Below, one piece after another: positions 36,138 to 48,108 of a stretch of DNA of 64,000 nucleotides. Made by a program: the position numbers and the translations under genes. The DNA is taken from positions 200,206,325-200,270,324 of the forward strand of contig NC_067472.1 in NCBI RefSeq assembly GCF_947179515.1, written 5' to 3'. The DNA comes from Apodemus sylvaticus (Eukaryota; Chordata; Mammalia; Rodentia; Muridae). Position 1 is the first letter of the stretch. Each line of letters starts with the position of its first letter. A model generated the notes under the pieces. That model saw only the letters and a program-made list of their open reading frames with translations, did no database searches and was not told where the DNA came from.

Positions 36138-36347
36138 TTTGATATCCTCCTTCAAATGGACCATCATTTTGTTCTCTGAAGAGGCTTGAGGGTCTATGAT
36201 GCCTACATGAACCAAGTGAAATATGCCCTTGGGGGTCCTCTGCCCTTGGAGAATGTCAAATCTTGACACCAAATCTCCATTTGCATCAAACATAATCTCA
36301 GTTCCATCAGGAGTCTTGAAGTGAACCTTTCTGAGGGCATGAAGCAG
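36138..36347 (-). CDS. V2R-like gene exon 4: end of ligand-binding domain
   Basis: The acceptor is a pyrimidine-rich tract ending TTCCTCAG; the donor is AAA|GTGAGT. It is 210 bp, 70 codons, phase 0 at both ends. It begins LLHALRKVHFKTPDGTEIMF, then DANGDLVSRFDILQGQ and FHLVHVGIIDP, the conserved end of the class C ligand domain (family pattern FDxNGD). No stop lies inside the exon. The reading frame continues beyond both splice sites by chance. Confidence 0.94.
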
Positions 36348-37589
36348 CTGAGGAAGAATGGGAAATATTGTAGACTGGTCAGGGTCAGTACCCAGGGTCT
36401 TATCCAAAATCCCACAGTCCATTAACCTCTGCAATGATACAAAGTCTCCTCATGTTAGGACTGGCCCTAGCTGCCAGTAGGTATAAGGGGGCTTAAGGTG
36501 GTGTGATATTGTCAGATACTCACAAACATGTTCTAGCCTTTAAAAAGTAATAATTCATAATAACTAATCCAGATATTCTAATCTCTCTCTTTATATATAT
36601 ATATATGTATATATGTATATATGTATATATATATATGTATATATGTATATGTGTATATGTGCATATATATATATGCGTGGACATACAGCTCACATACGCT
36701 AGGCATTTCAGAGACTAGCTATCAGTTATATTCTCTCCTTAGGCTGCCATATGTTATTCAGGAATCCAACTTAGGCTTGGGACAAATTCCATTATCATCT
36801 CACTAGCCTTCAGTTTAAATCCCAAACATTCCACTGTGGCGCTGTTTCCAGGCCCTCATTTGTCTCTGTGCTGCTGTCCTCAAACTTTCCTTCATATTCT
36901 TTAGACACAAAACCATAATAAGACTTCCACAGACTGACCCCAGCCCACTTAGGCCCCCTAATCACTCTGACCCATATGTCACACTCTTTCAGTAGCCATG
37001 TGGCTCTTCTTGCTTGTCACCACTCTAGGGTGTTGCTACATGCTATCCCTGCCATAGACACTGTTATTACTTCTTCCCATGGTGAAATTTCACATTGTCT
37101 GTTTGGAAATCAGATATTTCCCGACAGAAAGAACTTCTCAGACCATACTCAACCCTTTTCCTTGCTTCTCCCTCCTTCTAATTTACATTTTTTCATGGAT
37201 TACCCACACAGTAATCACCAACCTCCTTTTGTTTGTTTTGTGACAATATCTTGCTGTGTAGTTCAGATCGGCTTTAAACCTGATTATCTTGCCTTGACCT
37301 CCAGCGTGCTAAGATGACAGGCTTGGATCACTATGCCAGGTATCATGTAATTTCTACTAGGTCACTCTCAGCCAAAAATGCAAACAAATTATCACTGTTC
37401 ATCTGGCTCAAAATCATATGTATCTTTGCCAGGCACATAGTAGAGACTCAAGTCACCTGAATGGAGGTAATTAAAACACACTCCTCCTAGGCCAACAATT
37501 TTATTGTGGATTGCAGAGATAAAGATACGGTAGAATCAAAATGCACAAAAACCCATTATATAAATGTATGAAATTTCTATCCCCTCTGC
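36348..37589. other. Intron 3, left part
   Basis: It holds a TA/TATG-rich microsatellite (about 36,590-36,675) and a B1 on the minus strand (about 37,225-37,345, with cttgctgtgtagttcagat). No gene. Confidence 0.6.
36590..36675. repeat. (TA)n/(TATATG)n low-complexity repeat
   Basis: Alternating tatata and tatgta units over about 85 bp. Confidence 0.95.
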
Positions 37590-39974
37590 CCAAACACCAT
37601 CTTCCTTCTGGTCTGCACCTCCACTAGGAGTGGATTGGTGTGTCTGCTCCTCTCCAGTACCCGATAGCCTGCATGTCTCCTAGGAGGTCTGCCATAACCA
37701 AGGGCACAGGTAAGACCCCCCACGTCAGAACTCATGTCAGATAGAACCACTGCAGAACCCAGGAGATGTGGGACCTATCCCGTCTGCCTGAGCCCCATCT
37801 TCTCTCTGGGCTGCGAAGTCGCCTGGGGAAGATGGACATGCCTGCCCCTCTCTTACACCCCATAGTCTGCCAGGAGGTCAGGCACAACCAGAGACCCAGG
37901 TTTTCCCTTACCAGAGATACAGGAGGACTGCTCTAACCAGGTACAGGGGGTCCCATCATAACCAGTCTGACTCCCAGGAGGCCTGGTATAATTTATCTCA
38001 CAGAGCACTCCCTGCCATCAAGGAGGTAGACTACAGTTAGAGACACCAGGCCAGTTAACACCAGAGACAACAGAAAACCCACATACACGTGGAAACTGAA
38101 CAATACTCTACTCAATGATACCTTCCTATACTCAAAGGATAACCAGGCTGAGAAAGAAATTAGGGAAATGACCCCCTTCACAATAGCCACAAACAGTATA
38201 AAGTATCTTGGGGTGACTCTTACCAAACATGTGAAAGATCTTTATGACAAGAACTTCAAGACTCTGAAGAAGGAAATGGAAGAAGACCTCAAAAAATGGG
38301 AAAACCTCCCATGCTCATGGATCGGTAGAATCAATATAGTTAAAATGGCCATTTTGCCAAAAGCAATATACAGATTCAATGCAATACCCATCAAAATCCC
38401 AACTCAATTCTTCACAGAGTTAGAAAGAGCAATTATCAAATTCATCTGGAATAACAAAAAACCCAGGATAGCTAAAACTATTCTCAGCAACAAAAGAAAA
38501 TCTGGGGGAATCAGTATCCCTGACCTCAAGCAATACTACAGAGCAATAGTGTTAAAAACTGCATGGTATTGGTACAGTGACAGGCAGGAGGATCAATGGA
38601 ACAGGATTGAAGATCCAGAAATGAACCCACACACCTATGGCCACTTGATCCTCGACAAAGAGGCTGAAAACATCCAATGGAAAAAAGATAGCCTTTTCAA
38701 CAAATGGTGCTGGTTCAACTGGAGGTCAGCATGCAGAAGAATGCGAATTGATCCATCCTTGTCTCCTTGTACTAAGCTCAAATCCAAATGGATCAAGGAC
38801 CTCCACATAAAGCCAGACACTCTGAAGCTAATAGAAAAGAAACTGGGGAAGACCCTTGAGGACATTGGTACAGGGAGAAAGTTTCTGAACAGAACACCAA
38901 TAGCGTATGCTCTAAGAGCAAGAATCGACAAATGGGACCTCATAAAATTACAAAGTTTCTGTAAGGCAAAAGACACCATCAAGAGGACAAATCGGCAACC
39001 AACACATTGGGAAAAGATCTTCACCAATCCTACATCAGATAGAGGGCTAATATCCAATATATATAAAGAACTCAAAAAGTTAGACTCCAGAAAACCGAAC
39101 AACCCTATTAAAAAATGGGGTACAGAGTTAAACAGGGAATTCTCACCTGAAGAAATTCGGATGGCGGAGAAGCATCTTAAAAAATGCTCAACTTCATTAA
39201 TCATTAGGGAAATGCAAATCAAAACAACCCTAAGATTTCATCTTACACCAGTCAGAATGGCTAAGATTAAAAATTCAGGAGACAGCAGGTGTTGGAGAGG
39301 GTGTGGAGAAAGAGGAACACTCCTCCACTGCTGGTGGGGTTGCAAATTGGTACAACCACTCTGGAAATCAGTCTGGCGGTTCCTCCGAAAACTGGGCACC
39401 TCACTTCCAGAAGATCCTGCTATACCACTCCTGGGCATATACCCAGAGGATTCCCCACCATGTAATAAGGATACATGCTCTACTATGTTCATAGCAGCCC
39501 TATTTATAATTGCCAGATGCTGGAAAGAACCCAGGTATCCCTCAACAGAAGAGTGGATGCAAAAAATGTGGTATATCTACACAATGGAGTACTATTCAGC
39601 CATTAGAAACAATGAATTCATGAAATTCTTAGGCAAATGGATGGAGCTAGAGAACATCATACTAAGTGAGGTAACCCAGACTCAAAAGGTGAATCATGGT
39701 ATGCACTCACTAATAAGTGGATATTAACCTAGAAAACTGGAATACCCAAAACATAATCCACACATCAAATGAGGTACAAGAAGAAAGGAGGAGTGGTCCC
39801 TGGTTCTGGATAGACTCAGTGAAACAATATTCGGCAAAACCAGAACGGGGAAGTGGGAAGGGGTGGGTGGGAGGACAGGGGAAGAGAAGGGGACTTATGG
39901 GACTTTCGGGGAGTGGGGGGCTAGAAAAGGGGAAATCATTTGAAATGTAAATAAATTATATCGAATAAAAAAAA
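37590..39974 (+). mobile_element. Young, internally deleted LINE-1
   Basis: 37,590-38,065 resembles an L1 5' UTR. It then joins the end of the ORF2 endonuclease domain (a short piece reading KPTYTWKLNNTLLND). That joins in frame to the post-reverse-transcriptase part (FLYSKDNQAEKEIREM) and runs unbroken as a 519-codon frame (38,168-39,727) to the ORF2 stop, then 3' UTR and poly(A) at about 39,966-39,975. ORF1 and the reverse transcriptase are missing. The unbroken frame and close identity to the copy ending at 51,040 show it is recent. It cannot move by itself. Confidence 0.85.
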
Positions 39975-39975
39975 A

Positions 39976-40460
39976 AGATTGGACAAGAGAAGAAATTTCT
40001 CCCATCATGTAATGGTCAAAACACCAAATGCACAAAACAAAGAAAGAATAGTAAAAGCAGTAAGGGGAAAAAGTCAAGTAATGTATAAAGGCAGCCCTAT
40101 CAGAATACCACCAGACTTCTCAGCAGAAACTATGAAAGCCAGAAGAGCTTGGGCACATGCCATGAAGAACCAAGAGAACACAAATGCCAGTCCAGGCTGC
40201 TATACCCAGCAAAAATCTCAATTATCATAGATGGAGAAACCAAGACATTCCATGACAAAAGCAAACTTACACAATATCTTTCCAACAAATTAACTCTACA
40301 AAGGACAGTAGATGGAAAACGCCAACACGAGGAGGGAAATTACACCATAGAAAAAGCAAGAAAATAATTTTCTTTCAACAAACCCAAAAGAAGATAGTTA
40401 TATCAACATAAAAATAACATCAAAATAACAGGAAGCAACAATCACTCTCTTAATCTCTCT
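39976..40460 (+). mobile_element. LINE-1 ORF1 C-terminal part, plus strand
   Basis: It reads RRNFSHHVMVKTPNAQNKER and GKSQVMYKGSPIRIPPDFS, then a frameshift and FHDKSKLTQYLSNKLTLQRT, the L1 ORF1 RNA-binding end. It ends in the inter-ORF region (acaggaagcaacaatcact). It forms one arm of an inverted repeat with the L1 starting at 41,395. Confidence 0.88.
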
Positions 40461-40574
40461 CTCTTTTTAAACCAGAGGCTATTCTTTTTTAAAAATTAAA
40501 ACAATTATTTATTGAAAAGGAAAGGGAAGTAAAAACACTTTATTTTATTTTAATTTTATTTTATGATAAAATTA

Positions 40575-41390
40575 AAGATTTACATGGAAAATATTTCATA
40601 TAAACAAGTTACAAAGGACAAATTTCATGGAAAATTAAGGAGCAAAGTGGTAGACATGTAAAACATTGATAAATTAATTGAAAAATGGGATAGAAACATT
40701 TTATGATAGAGCTGAAGATTTACATGGTAAATATTTCTGATAAAATTGTAGAAAAATGTAGAAAAACATGTTAGAATTAAAGATTATCATGGAAAATTTT
40801 ATATAGATATAATAATGGTAGACATAAAAGTATTCCTAAGTTGATTCAATGTGAAATTATAAACATTTTTGATAAACTTGAAGATTTACATGGAAAATAT
40901 TTCTGATAAAATTGTAGAAATATATAGAAAAACATGTTAAAATTAAAGATTATCATGGAAATTATATAGATAAAATGATATGCATAGAGATAATTCTAAA
41001 TTGATTGAAGGTGGAATTATAAACTTTTTCAGATAACATTGAAGATTTACATGGAAAATATTTCTGGTAACATTTAAGAAATAGACAATCACGTTAAAAT
41101 TGACTGTTTCATGGAAATTTTTAGATAAAAAATGGTTGATGTAAAAACTCTAAATTAATTGAAGGTGGAATTAGAAACATTTTTGATAGAATGAAAGATT
41201 TACATTGGAAACATTTCTGATAAAATAGAGGAAGTATATAGAAAGACATATTAAAATTGAAGATTATCATGAAAAATAATGCAGATAAAATGGTAGAGAT
41301 AAAAGAAATTACTAAATTAATTAAAAGGGGAATTACAAACTTTTTTTGACAAAATTGAAGATTTACATGAGAACTATTTTGTTAGTCTAT
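40575..41390. repeat. AT-rich tandem array, about 160-bp unit, six copies, unidentified
   Basis: The block gaagatttacatggaaaata (with small changes) recurs starting at about 40,577, 40,717, 40,883, 41,044, 41,197 and 41,360, spacings 140 to 166 bp. Other blocks follow in the same order in most units: tgataaaattgtagaaa, then aaaattaaagattatcatgg, then ctaaattgattgaaggtgga. Copies are diverged by substitutions and small indels. There is no reading frame. It sits as a spacer between two inverted L1 pieces and does not resemble L1, SINE or the rodent satellites I can recall. Confidence 0.8.
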
Positions 41391-41394
41391 GTCT

Positions 41395-42840
41395 TTTTTA
41401 TTGGGGAGTTGAGTCCACTGTTGTTAAGAGATATTAGAGAGTAGTGATTGTTGCTTCCTGTTATTTTTGATGTTATTTTTATGTTTGCATGGGTATATTA
41501 TTTTGCGTTTGTTGAAAGATTAGTTTTTTGCTTTTTCTAGGGTGTAGTTTCCCTCCTTATGTTGGCATTTTCCATCAACTATCCTTTGTGGGGCTGGATT
41601 TGTGGACAGATATTGTGTAAACTTGGTTTTATCATGGAATATCTTGGTTTCTCCATCTATGATGATTGAGAGTTTTTCTGGGTATAGTAGCCTGGGCTGG
41701 CATTTGTGTTGTCCTAGGGTCTGTATGAGGTCTGCCCAGGATCTTCTAGCTTTCATCATCTCATAGGTCTGCCTTTATAAGTTATTTGCCATTTTCCCCT
41801 TACTGCTTTTAATATTCTTTCTTTGTTAAGTGCATTTGCTATTTTGATTATTATGTGCCGGGAGGATTTTCTGTTCTGGTCCAGTCTGTTTGGAGTTCTG
41901 AAGGCTTCTTGTATGTTCACGTGCATCTCTTTCTCTAGGTTAGGGAAGTTTTCTTCTACAATTTTGTTGAAGATATTTACTGGGCCTTTAAGATGTAAGT
42001 CCTCACTCTAGTCTATACCTATAATCCTTAGGTTTGGTCTTCTCATTGTGTCCTGGAGTTCCTGGATGTTTTGAGTTACCAGTTTTATGCATTTTGCATT
42101 TTCTTTGACTGTTGAGTCAATGTTTTCTATGATATCTTTAGCACCTGAGGCTTTTTTTCTTCTCTTTTATTCCGTTGTTGATGATTGCATCTATGACTCC
42201 TGAATTCTTTCCAAAGTTTTCTATCTCCAGGGATGTCTCACTTTGTGATTTCTTTATTGTTTCTACTTCCACTTTTAGATGATGGATGGTTTTGTTCAGT
42301 TCTTTCACTTGATTGTTTGTGTTTTCCTGAAATTCTTTAAGGGATTTTTGTGTTTCTTCTTTAAGGGCTTCTATCTGTTGACCCATGATCTCCTGAATTT
42401 CTTTAAGGGATTTTTGTGTTTCCTCTTTAAGGGCTTTTACCTGTTGACTGATGTTCTCCTGTATTTCTTTAAGGGAGTTATTTAAATCTTACTTGAAGCC
42501 CTCTATCAGCATCAGGAGATACGATTTTAAATCCAACTCTTGCTTTTCCAGTGTGTTGGGGTATCTGGCACTTGCTCTGGTGAGAGAACTGGGTTCTGAT
42601 GTTGCCATGTGGTGTTGGTTTCTGTTGGTAGGGTTCTTGTGCTTGCCTTTTGCCATCTGGTGCTAGTTGGTATTCTTGTCTCTGTCTGGAGTTTGTTTCT
42701 CCTGTGGGCCTGTAAGCCTGTGTCCTTCCTCCTCTGTGCTCAAAAGTGAAAGCCTGCAGGGAGATTACTCCCTCCTGGTGGGCTATGCACAGAAGGCTGT
42801 GGAGTCTTATGGCTCCCTGGCACAAATGGTGGCAGGAAGC
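41395..42840 (-). mobile_element. LINE-1 ORF1 and 5' part, minus strand
   Basis: On the minus strand: 5' UTR end (about 42,840-42,480), ORF1 coiled coil with repeated heptads (about 42,480-42,140; NQVKELNKTIHHLKVEVETI), then the RNA-binding part (to 41,520) and the inter-ORF region (to 41,395). It is decayed. Confidence 0.88.
42340..42480 (-). repeat. 66-bp repeat in the L1 ORF1 coiled-coil region
   Basis: ttctttaagggatttttgtg and cctctttaagggctt are repeated twice at 66-bp distance, equal to 22 residues or about three heptads. Confidence 0.75.
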
Positions 42841-45090
42841 CCTTAATATCTCTTAACATCAATGAACTTAGTTCCCCAATAAAAAGTTATAGACTAGCAG
42901 ACTGGATATGTAAACAGGACCTAGCATTTTACTGCATACAGGAAACACACCTCAGTGTCAAAGACAAACACTACTTTAGAGTAAAGGGATGGAAACATTT
43001 TCCCCTAGCAAATGGTTGCAAACAACAAGCTGGGGTAGTCATTCTAATATTGCATAAAATCAACTTTCAACAAAAAGTTATCAAAAGAAAGCAATTCTCA
43101 TATTCATTTTTAATAACCAAATCCCAGGATAGCAAAAACTATTCTCAACAATAAAAGAACTTCGGGCAGAATCACCATCCTTGACCATAAGCTATACTAC
43201 AGAGCATTAGTGATAAAAACTGCATGGTATTAGTACAGTGATAGGCAGGTAGACCAGTCGAACAGAATTGAAGACCCAGAAATGAACCCACACACCTATG
43301 GTCATTTGATCTTTGACAAAGGAGCTAAAACCATCCAATGGAAACAAAATGGTGCTGGTTCAACTGGTGTTCAGACTGTAGAGGAATGCAAATTGATCCA
43401 CCCTTATCTCTTTGTACAAAGCTCTAGTTCAAGTGGATCAAGGACTGCCACATAAAACCAGATACAGTGAGACTAATACTAGAAAAAGTGGGGAAGAACC
43501 TCTAACATATAGGTGTAATAGGAAAATTTCCTGAACAGAACACCAATAGCTTATGCTCTAAGATCAACCCTAGACAAATGGAACTTCCTAAAATCACAAA
43601 GCTTCCTAAAATTGCAAAGGCAATTGACACTGCCAACAGGACAAAATGGCAACCAACAGATTGAGAAAAGATTTTTACCAACCCTACATTCTATAGAGAG
43701 CTAATATTCAAAACAAAGAACTCAGAACTCCAGGGAACCCGATAACCCTATTAAAAATGGAGAACAGAGCTAAACAGATAATTCTCAACTGAGGAAACTT
43801 GAATGTCCAAGAAGCACCTAAAGAAATGTTCAACATCCTTAGCTATCAGGGAAATGCAAATCAAAATAACCCTGAGATTCCACGTGACACTAGTCAAAAT
43901 GGCTAAGTTCAAAAACTCAGGTGACAGCAGAAGCTGGTGACGATATGGGTAAAGAGGAACACTCCTCTATTGTTAGTGGAATTGCATGCTGGTAGAACCA
44001 CTCTGGAAATTAGTCTAGCTGTTCCTCAAAAAATTAGACATTATAGTACCTGAGGACCCAGCTATACCCTCCTGGGCATATACCCCAAAGATGCTCCAAC
44101 ATATAAGAAGGACATATGCTCCACTATATTCATAGCAGCCTTATTTATAATAGCCAGAAGCTAGAAAGGACCCAGATGTCCTCAGCAGAGGAATTGGTAC
44201 AGAAAATGTAGTACATTTACACAATGGTGTACTGCACAGCTGTTAAAAATAATGACTTCATGAAATTCTTAGGCAAATTGAGGGGACCAGAAAGTATCAT
44301 TCTAAGTCAGGTAATTCAGTCACAAAAGAACACACATGGTATATACTCACTGATAAGTGTATATTAGCCCAGAAGCTCAGTCTACCCAAGATACAATTCA
44401 CGGACTACATAAAGCTCAAAGATGAAGAAAGACCAAAGTTGGATGCTTTGGCCCTATTTAGAAGGGAGAAGAAAATACTCACCAGAAGAAATACAGAGAC
44501 AAATTGTGGAATAGAGACTGAAGGAAAGGACATTAAGAGACTGCATGACCTGAAAATCCATCCCCTATAGAGGTACCAAACCTAGACACTATTGTGGCTG
44601 CCAACAAGTGCTTGCTGACAGGATCCTGATATAGCTGTCTCCTGAGAGACTCTGCCAGAGCCTGACAAATACATAGGTAGATGCTCACAGCCAACCATTG
44701 AACTAAGCATGAGGTCCCCAATGGAAGAATTAGATAAAGGACTGATAGAGCCAAAGGGGTTTGCAACCTCATAGAAAAATATTACGAACCAACCAGATGC
44801 CCCAGAGCTCCCTGAGACTAAACCACCAACCAAAGAGTACATATGGAAGGACACATGGCTTCAGCCACATATGTAGCAGAGGATGGTATCAATGGGATGA
44901 GAACCCCCTTTTCCTGTGAAGGCTAGTTGCCTCAGTGTAGGGGAATGCCAGGGAGGGAGGTTGGTATTAGTGGGTTGGGAAACACACTCATAGAAGCAGG
45001 GGAAGGGGGATGGGATAAGGGGTATGTGTATGGGGGAACCAGGAAAGGGGATAATATTTGAAATGTAAATAAAGAAAATATACAATCGAA
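42841..45090 (+). mobile_element. LINE-1, plus strand, ORF2 internally deleted
   Basis: The ORF2 start (atatctcttaacatcaatga, catacaggaaacacacctca) runs to about 43,110, then jumps to the ORF2 C-terminal half (aaatcccaggatagcaaaaa), followed by the 3' UTR and aaatgtaaataaagaaaata. Frames are broken throughout. Confidence 0.85.
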
Positions 45091-45094
45091 AAAG

Positions 45095-48000
45095 GAAAAT
45101 AAAGAAACAATAAAGAAATCACAAACAGAGGCAAACCTGAAGATGGAAAGCCTAGGAAAGAGATCAGGAACTGCAATTGCAAGCATCACTAACAAAATGC
45201 AAGCGACAGAAGAGAGAACTTTAGGTGTAGAAGATATCTTAGAAGGTGTCAACACACAACAGTCAAAGAAAATACAAAGTGTAAAAAGCTCCTACAAGAC
45301 TAAACCTAAGAATATTTAGAATAGAAGAAAGTGAAGATTCCAAGTTCAAAGGGCCAAAGAACGTCGTCAATAAAACCATAGAAGAAAAACTTTCTAATCT
45401 AACAAAAGAGTAAATGCACAAAATGACTGTAAATGCACAAAAAGCTTACAGAACACCAAATAGATTAGACTACGAAAGAAAATCCTTCCATTACATAATT
45501 ATCAAAACACAAAATACTCAGAACAAAGAAAACCATGAAAGGAAAAAGCCAAGTAATTTATAAAGGCACATTTATTAGAATTATATCAGACTTCTCAATG
45601 GAGATTCTAAAAGTCAGAAGATCCTGGAAAGATCCTAAGAGACCAAAATGCTAGCCCAGCCTACTATACCCAGCAAAACTCTCAATTGTCATAGATGGAG
45701 AAACCAAGATATTCCATGACAAAACCAAATTTAAGTTATATCTTTCTACCAATCCAGCCCTATAGACAATACTAGAAGGAAAACTCCAATAGAAGGAGGG
45801 TAACTACACCCAAGATAACAAAAAATTAATCATCCTACAACAACTCCCCACACCAAAAGAGAAACACACATATAACACCAGCTCCAAGAACAAAATTAAC
45901 AGGAACTAACAATCACTGGTCTTTAATATCTCTCAACATCAATGGACTCAATTCCCCAATAAAAAGACACAGGATAAAATGGTGGATAAGTAAACAGGAT
46001 CCAGCATTTTGTTGAATGTGAGAAACACATCTCAGTGACAATGACAACCACTATCTCAGAGTAAAGTGTTGGAAAAAGGTTTTCCAAGAAAATGTTCCCA
46101 AGAAACAAGCTTGAGTAGAAACAACTTAAAAATTGCAAAGGGAGACAACTTTCGAGATAGAAAGCCTTGGGAAGAAATCAGGGGCCATAGATGCAAATAT
46201 CAACAACAGAATACAAGAGATAGAAGAAAGAATCTTAGACGCCGAAAATACCATAGAAACCATTGACTCAACAGTCAAAGAAAATGCAAAATGCAAAAAT
46301 CTTTAAACCAAAACATCCAGGAAATCCAGGACACAATGAGAAGACCAAACCTAAGGATTATAGGTATAGATGAGAATGAAGATTTACAACTTAAAGGGTC
46401 AGTGAATATCTTCAACAAAATTATGGAAGAAAACTTTGCTAACCTAAAGAGAGAAATGCCCATGAACATACAAGAAGCCTACAGAACTCCAAACAGACTG
46501 GACCAGAACAGAAATACCTCCTGTCACATAATAATCAAAACCCCAAATGTACTAAACAAAGAAAGAATATTAAAGGCAGTAAGAGAAAAAGGCCAAGTAA
46601 CATATAAAGGAAGACCTATCAGAATCACACCAGACTTCTCACCAGAGACCATGAAAGCTAGAAGATCCTGGGCAGATCTCACGCAGACTCTAAGAGAACA
46701 CAAATGTCAGCCAAGACTGCTATACCCAGCAAAACTCTCATTCACCATAGATGGAGAAACCAAGATATTCCATGACAAAACCAAATTTACACAATATTTT
46801 TCTACAAACCCAGCTCTAAAAAGAATAATAGGAGGAAAACTCCAATACAAGGAGGGAAACCACATTCTGGAAAAAAACAAGATAGTAACCTTCTTTTATC
46901 AAACCCAAAGGAAGATATCCACTCAAATATAAAAATAACATCAAATATGACAGGAAGTAATAATCACTATTCCTTAATATCTCTTAACATCAATGGACTC
47001 AATTCCCCAATAAAAAGGCATACAGGAAACACCTCAGTGTCAAAGACAAAAACTACCTTAGAGTAAAAGGCTGGAAGACAATTTTATAAGCAAATGATCT
47101 CAGGAAACAAGCTGGAGCAGCCATTCGAATGTCAGATAAAATTGACTTTCAACCTAAAGTCATCAAAAGAGACATTGAGGGATACTTCTTGCTGGTCAAA
47201 GGAAAAATCCACCAAGAAGAACTTTCAATTCTGAATATCTATGCGCCAAATGCAAGGGTACCCTCATTCATGAAAGAAACTTTACAAAAGCTCAAAGCAC
47301 ACATTGCACTTAACACAATAATTGTGGGTGACTTCAACACTCCACTATCCTCAATGGACCAATCAGGAAAACAGAAAGTAAGCAGGGACACAGTAAAACT
47401 AATTGAAGCTTTGGACCAATTGGATTTGTCTGATATTTATAGAACATTTCACCCTAAAGTAAAAGAATATACCTTTTTCTCAGCACCTCATGGTATCTTC
47501 TCCAAAATCAATGATATAATTGGTCACAAGACAGACCTCAACAAATATAAAAAGATCAAACTAATCCCATGCCTCCTATCAGATTAATATGGAATAAGAG
47601 TGGTCTTCAATAGCAACAAAAACAACAGAAAGCCCACATACACATGAAGGCTGAACAATACTCTACTCAATGACACCTTGGCCAAAGAAGAAATAAAGAA
47701 AGAAATCAGAGATTTTTTTAGAATTTAATGAAAATGAAGGCACAACATACCCAAATATTTGGGACACAATGAAAGCAGTGCTAAGAGGACAACTAATAGC
47801 CCTGAATGCCTCCAAAAAGAAATGGGAGAGAGCATACACTAGCAGCTTAATGGCACACGTGAAAGCTCTGGAACAACAACAACAAAAAAGAAGCTATTTC
47901 ACCCAGGAGTAGGAGAAGACAGGAAATCATCAAACTCAGGGCTGAAATCAATCAAGTGGAAACAAAGAGAACCATACAAAGAATCAACGAATCCAGGAGC

Positions 48001-48108
48001 TGGTTCTTTGAAAAAATCAATAAGATAGATAAACCCTTAGCCCGACTAACCAAAGGGCACAGAGCCAGTATCCAAATGAACAAAACCAGGAATAAAAAGG
48101 GAGATATA
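45095..48108 (+). mobile_element. Older LINE-1, plus strand, left part (ORF1 and ORF2 endonuclease)
   Basis: It contains a decayed ORF1 and ORF2 start (45,095-46,075). A second, better kept ORF1 follows (46,115-46,932; INRIQEIEER-type coiled coil missing, RNA-binding part present as QEAYRTPNRLDQNRN). Next is the ORF2 endonuclease (47,129-47,587; IIVGDFNTPLSSMD). It stops abruptly in ORF2 at aaaaagggagatata, where the young L1 at 48,109 entered, and continues at 51,063. Confidence 0.9.

Noticed and set aside
36203..36434. Exon 4 starting further upstream in the open frame
   Set aside because: The longer frame upstream of 36,347 lacks class C similarity. The pyrimidine tract plus CAG at 36,348-36,350 and phase with exon 3 fix the start.
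38168..39727. A 519-residue frame that could be called a gene
   Set aside because: It is the C-terminal part of LINE-1 ORF2 with reverse transcriptase deleted, so it is a mobile element remnant.
40440..41390. AT-rich region as a replication origin or matrix attachment site
   Set aside because: AT-richness alone is not evidence. The periodic units are a stronger and simpler description.
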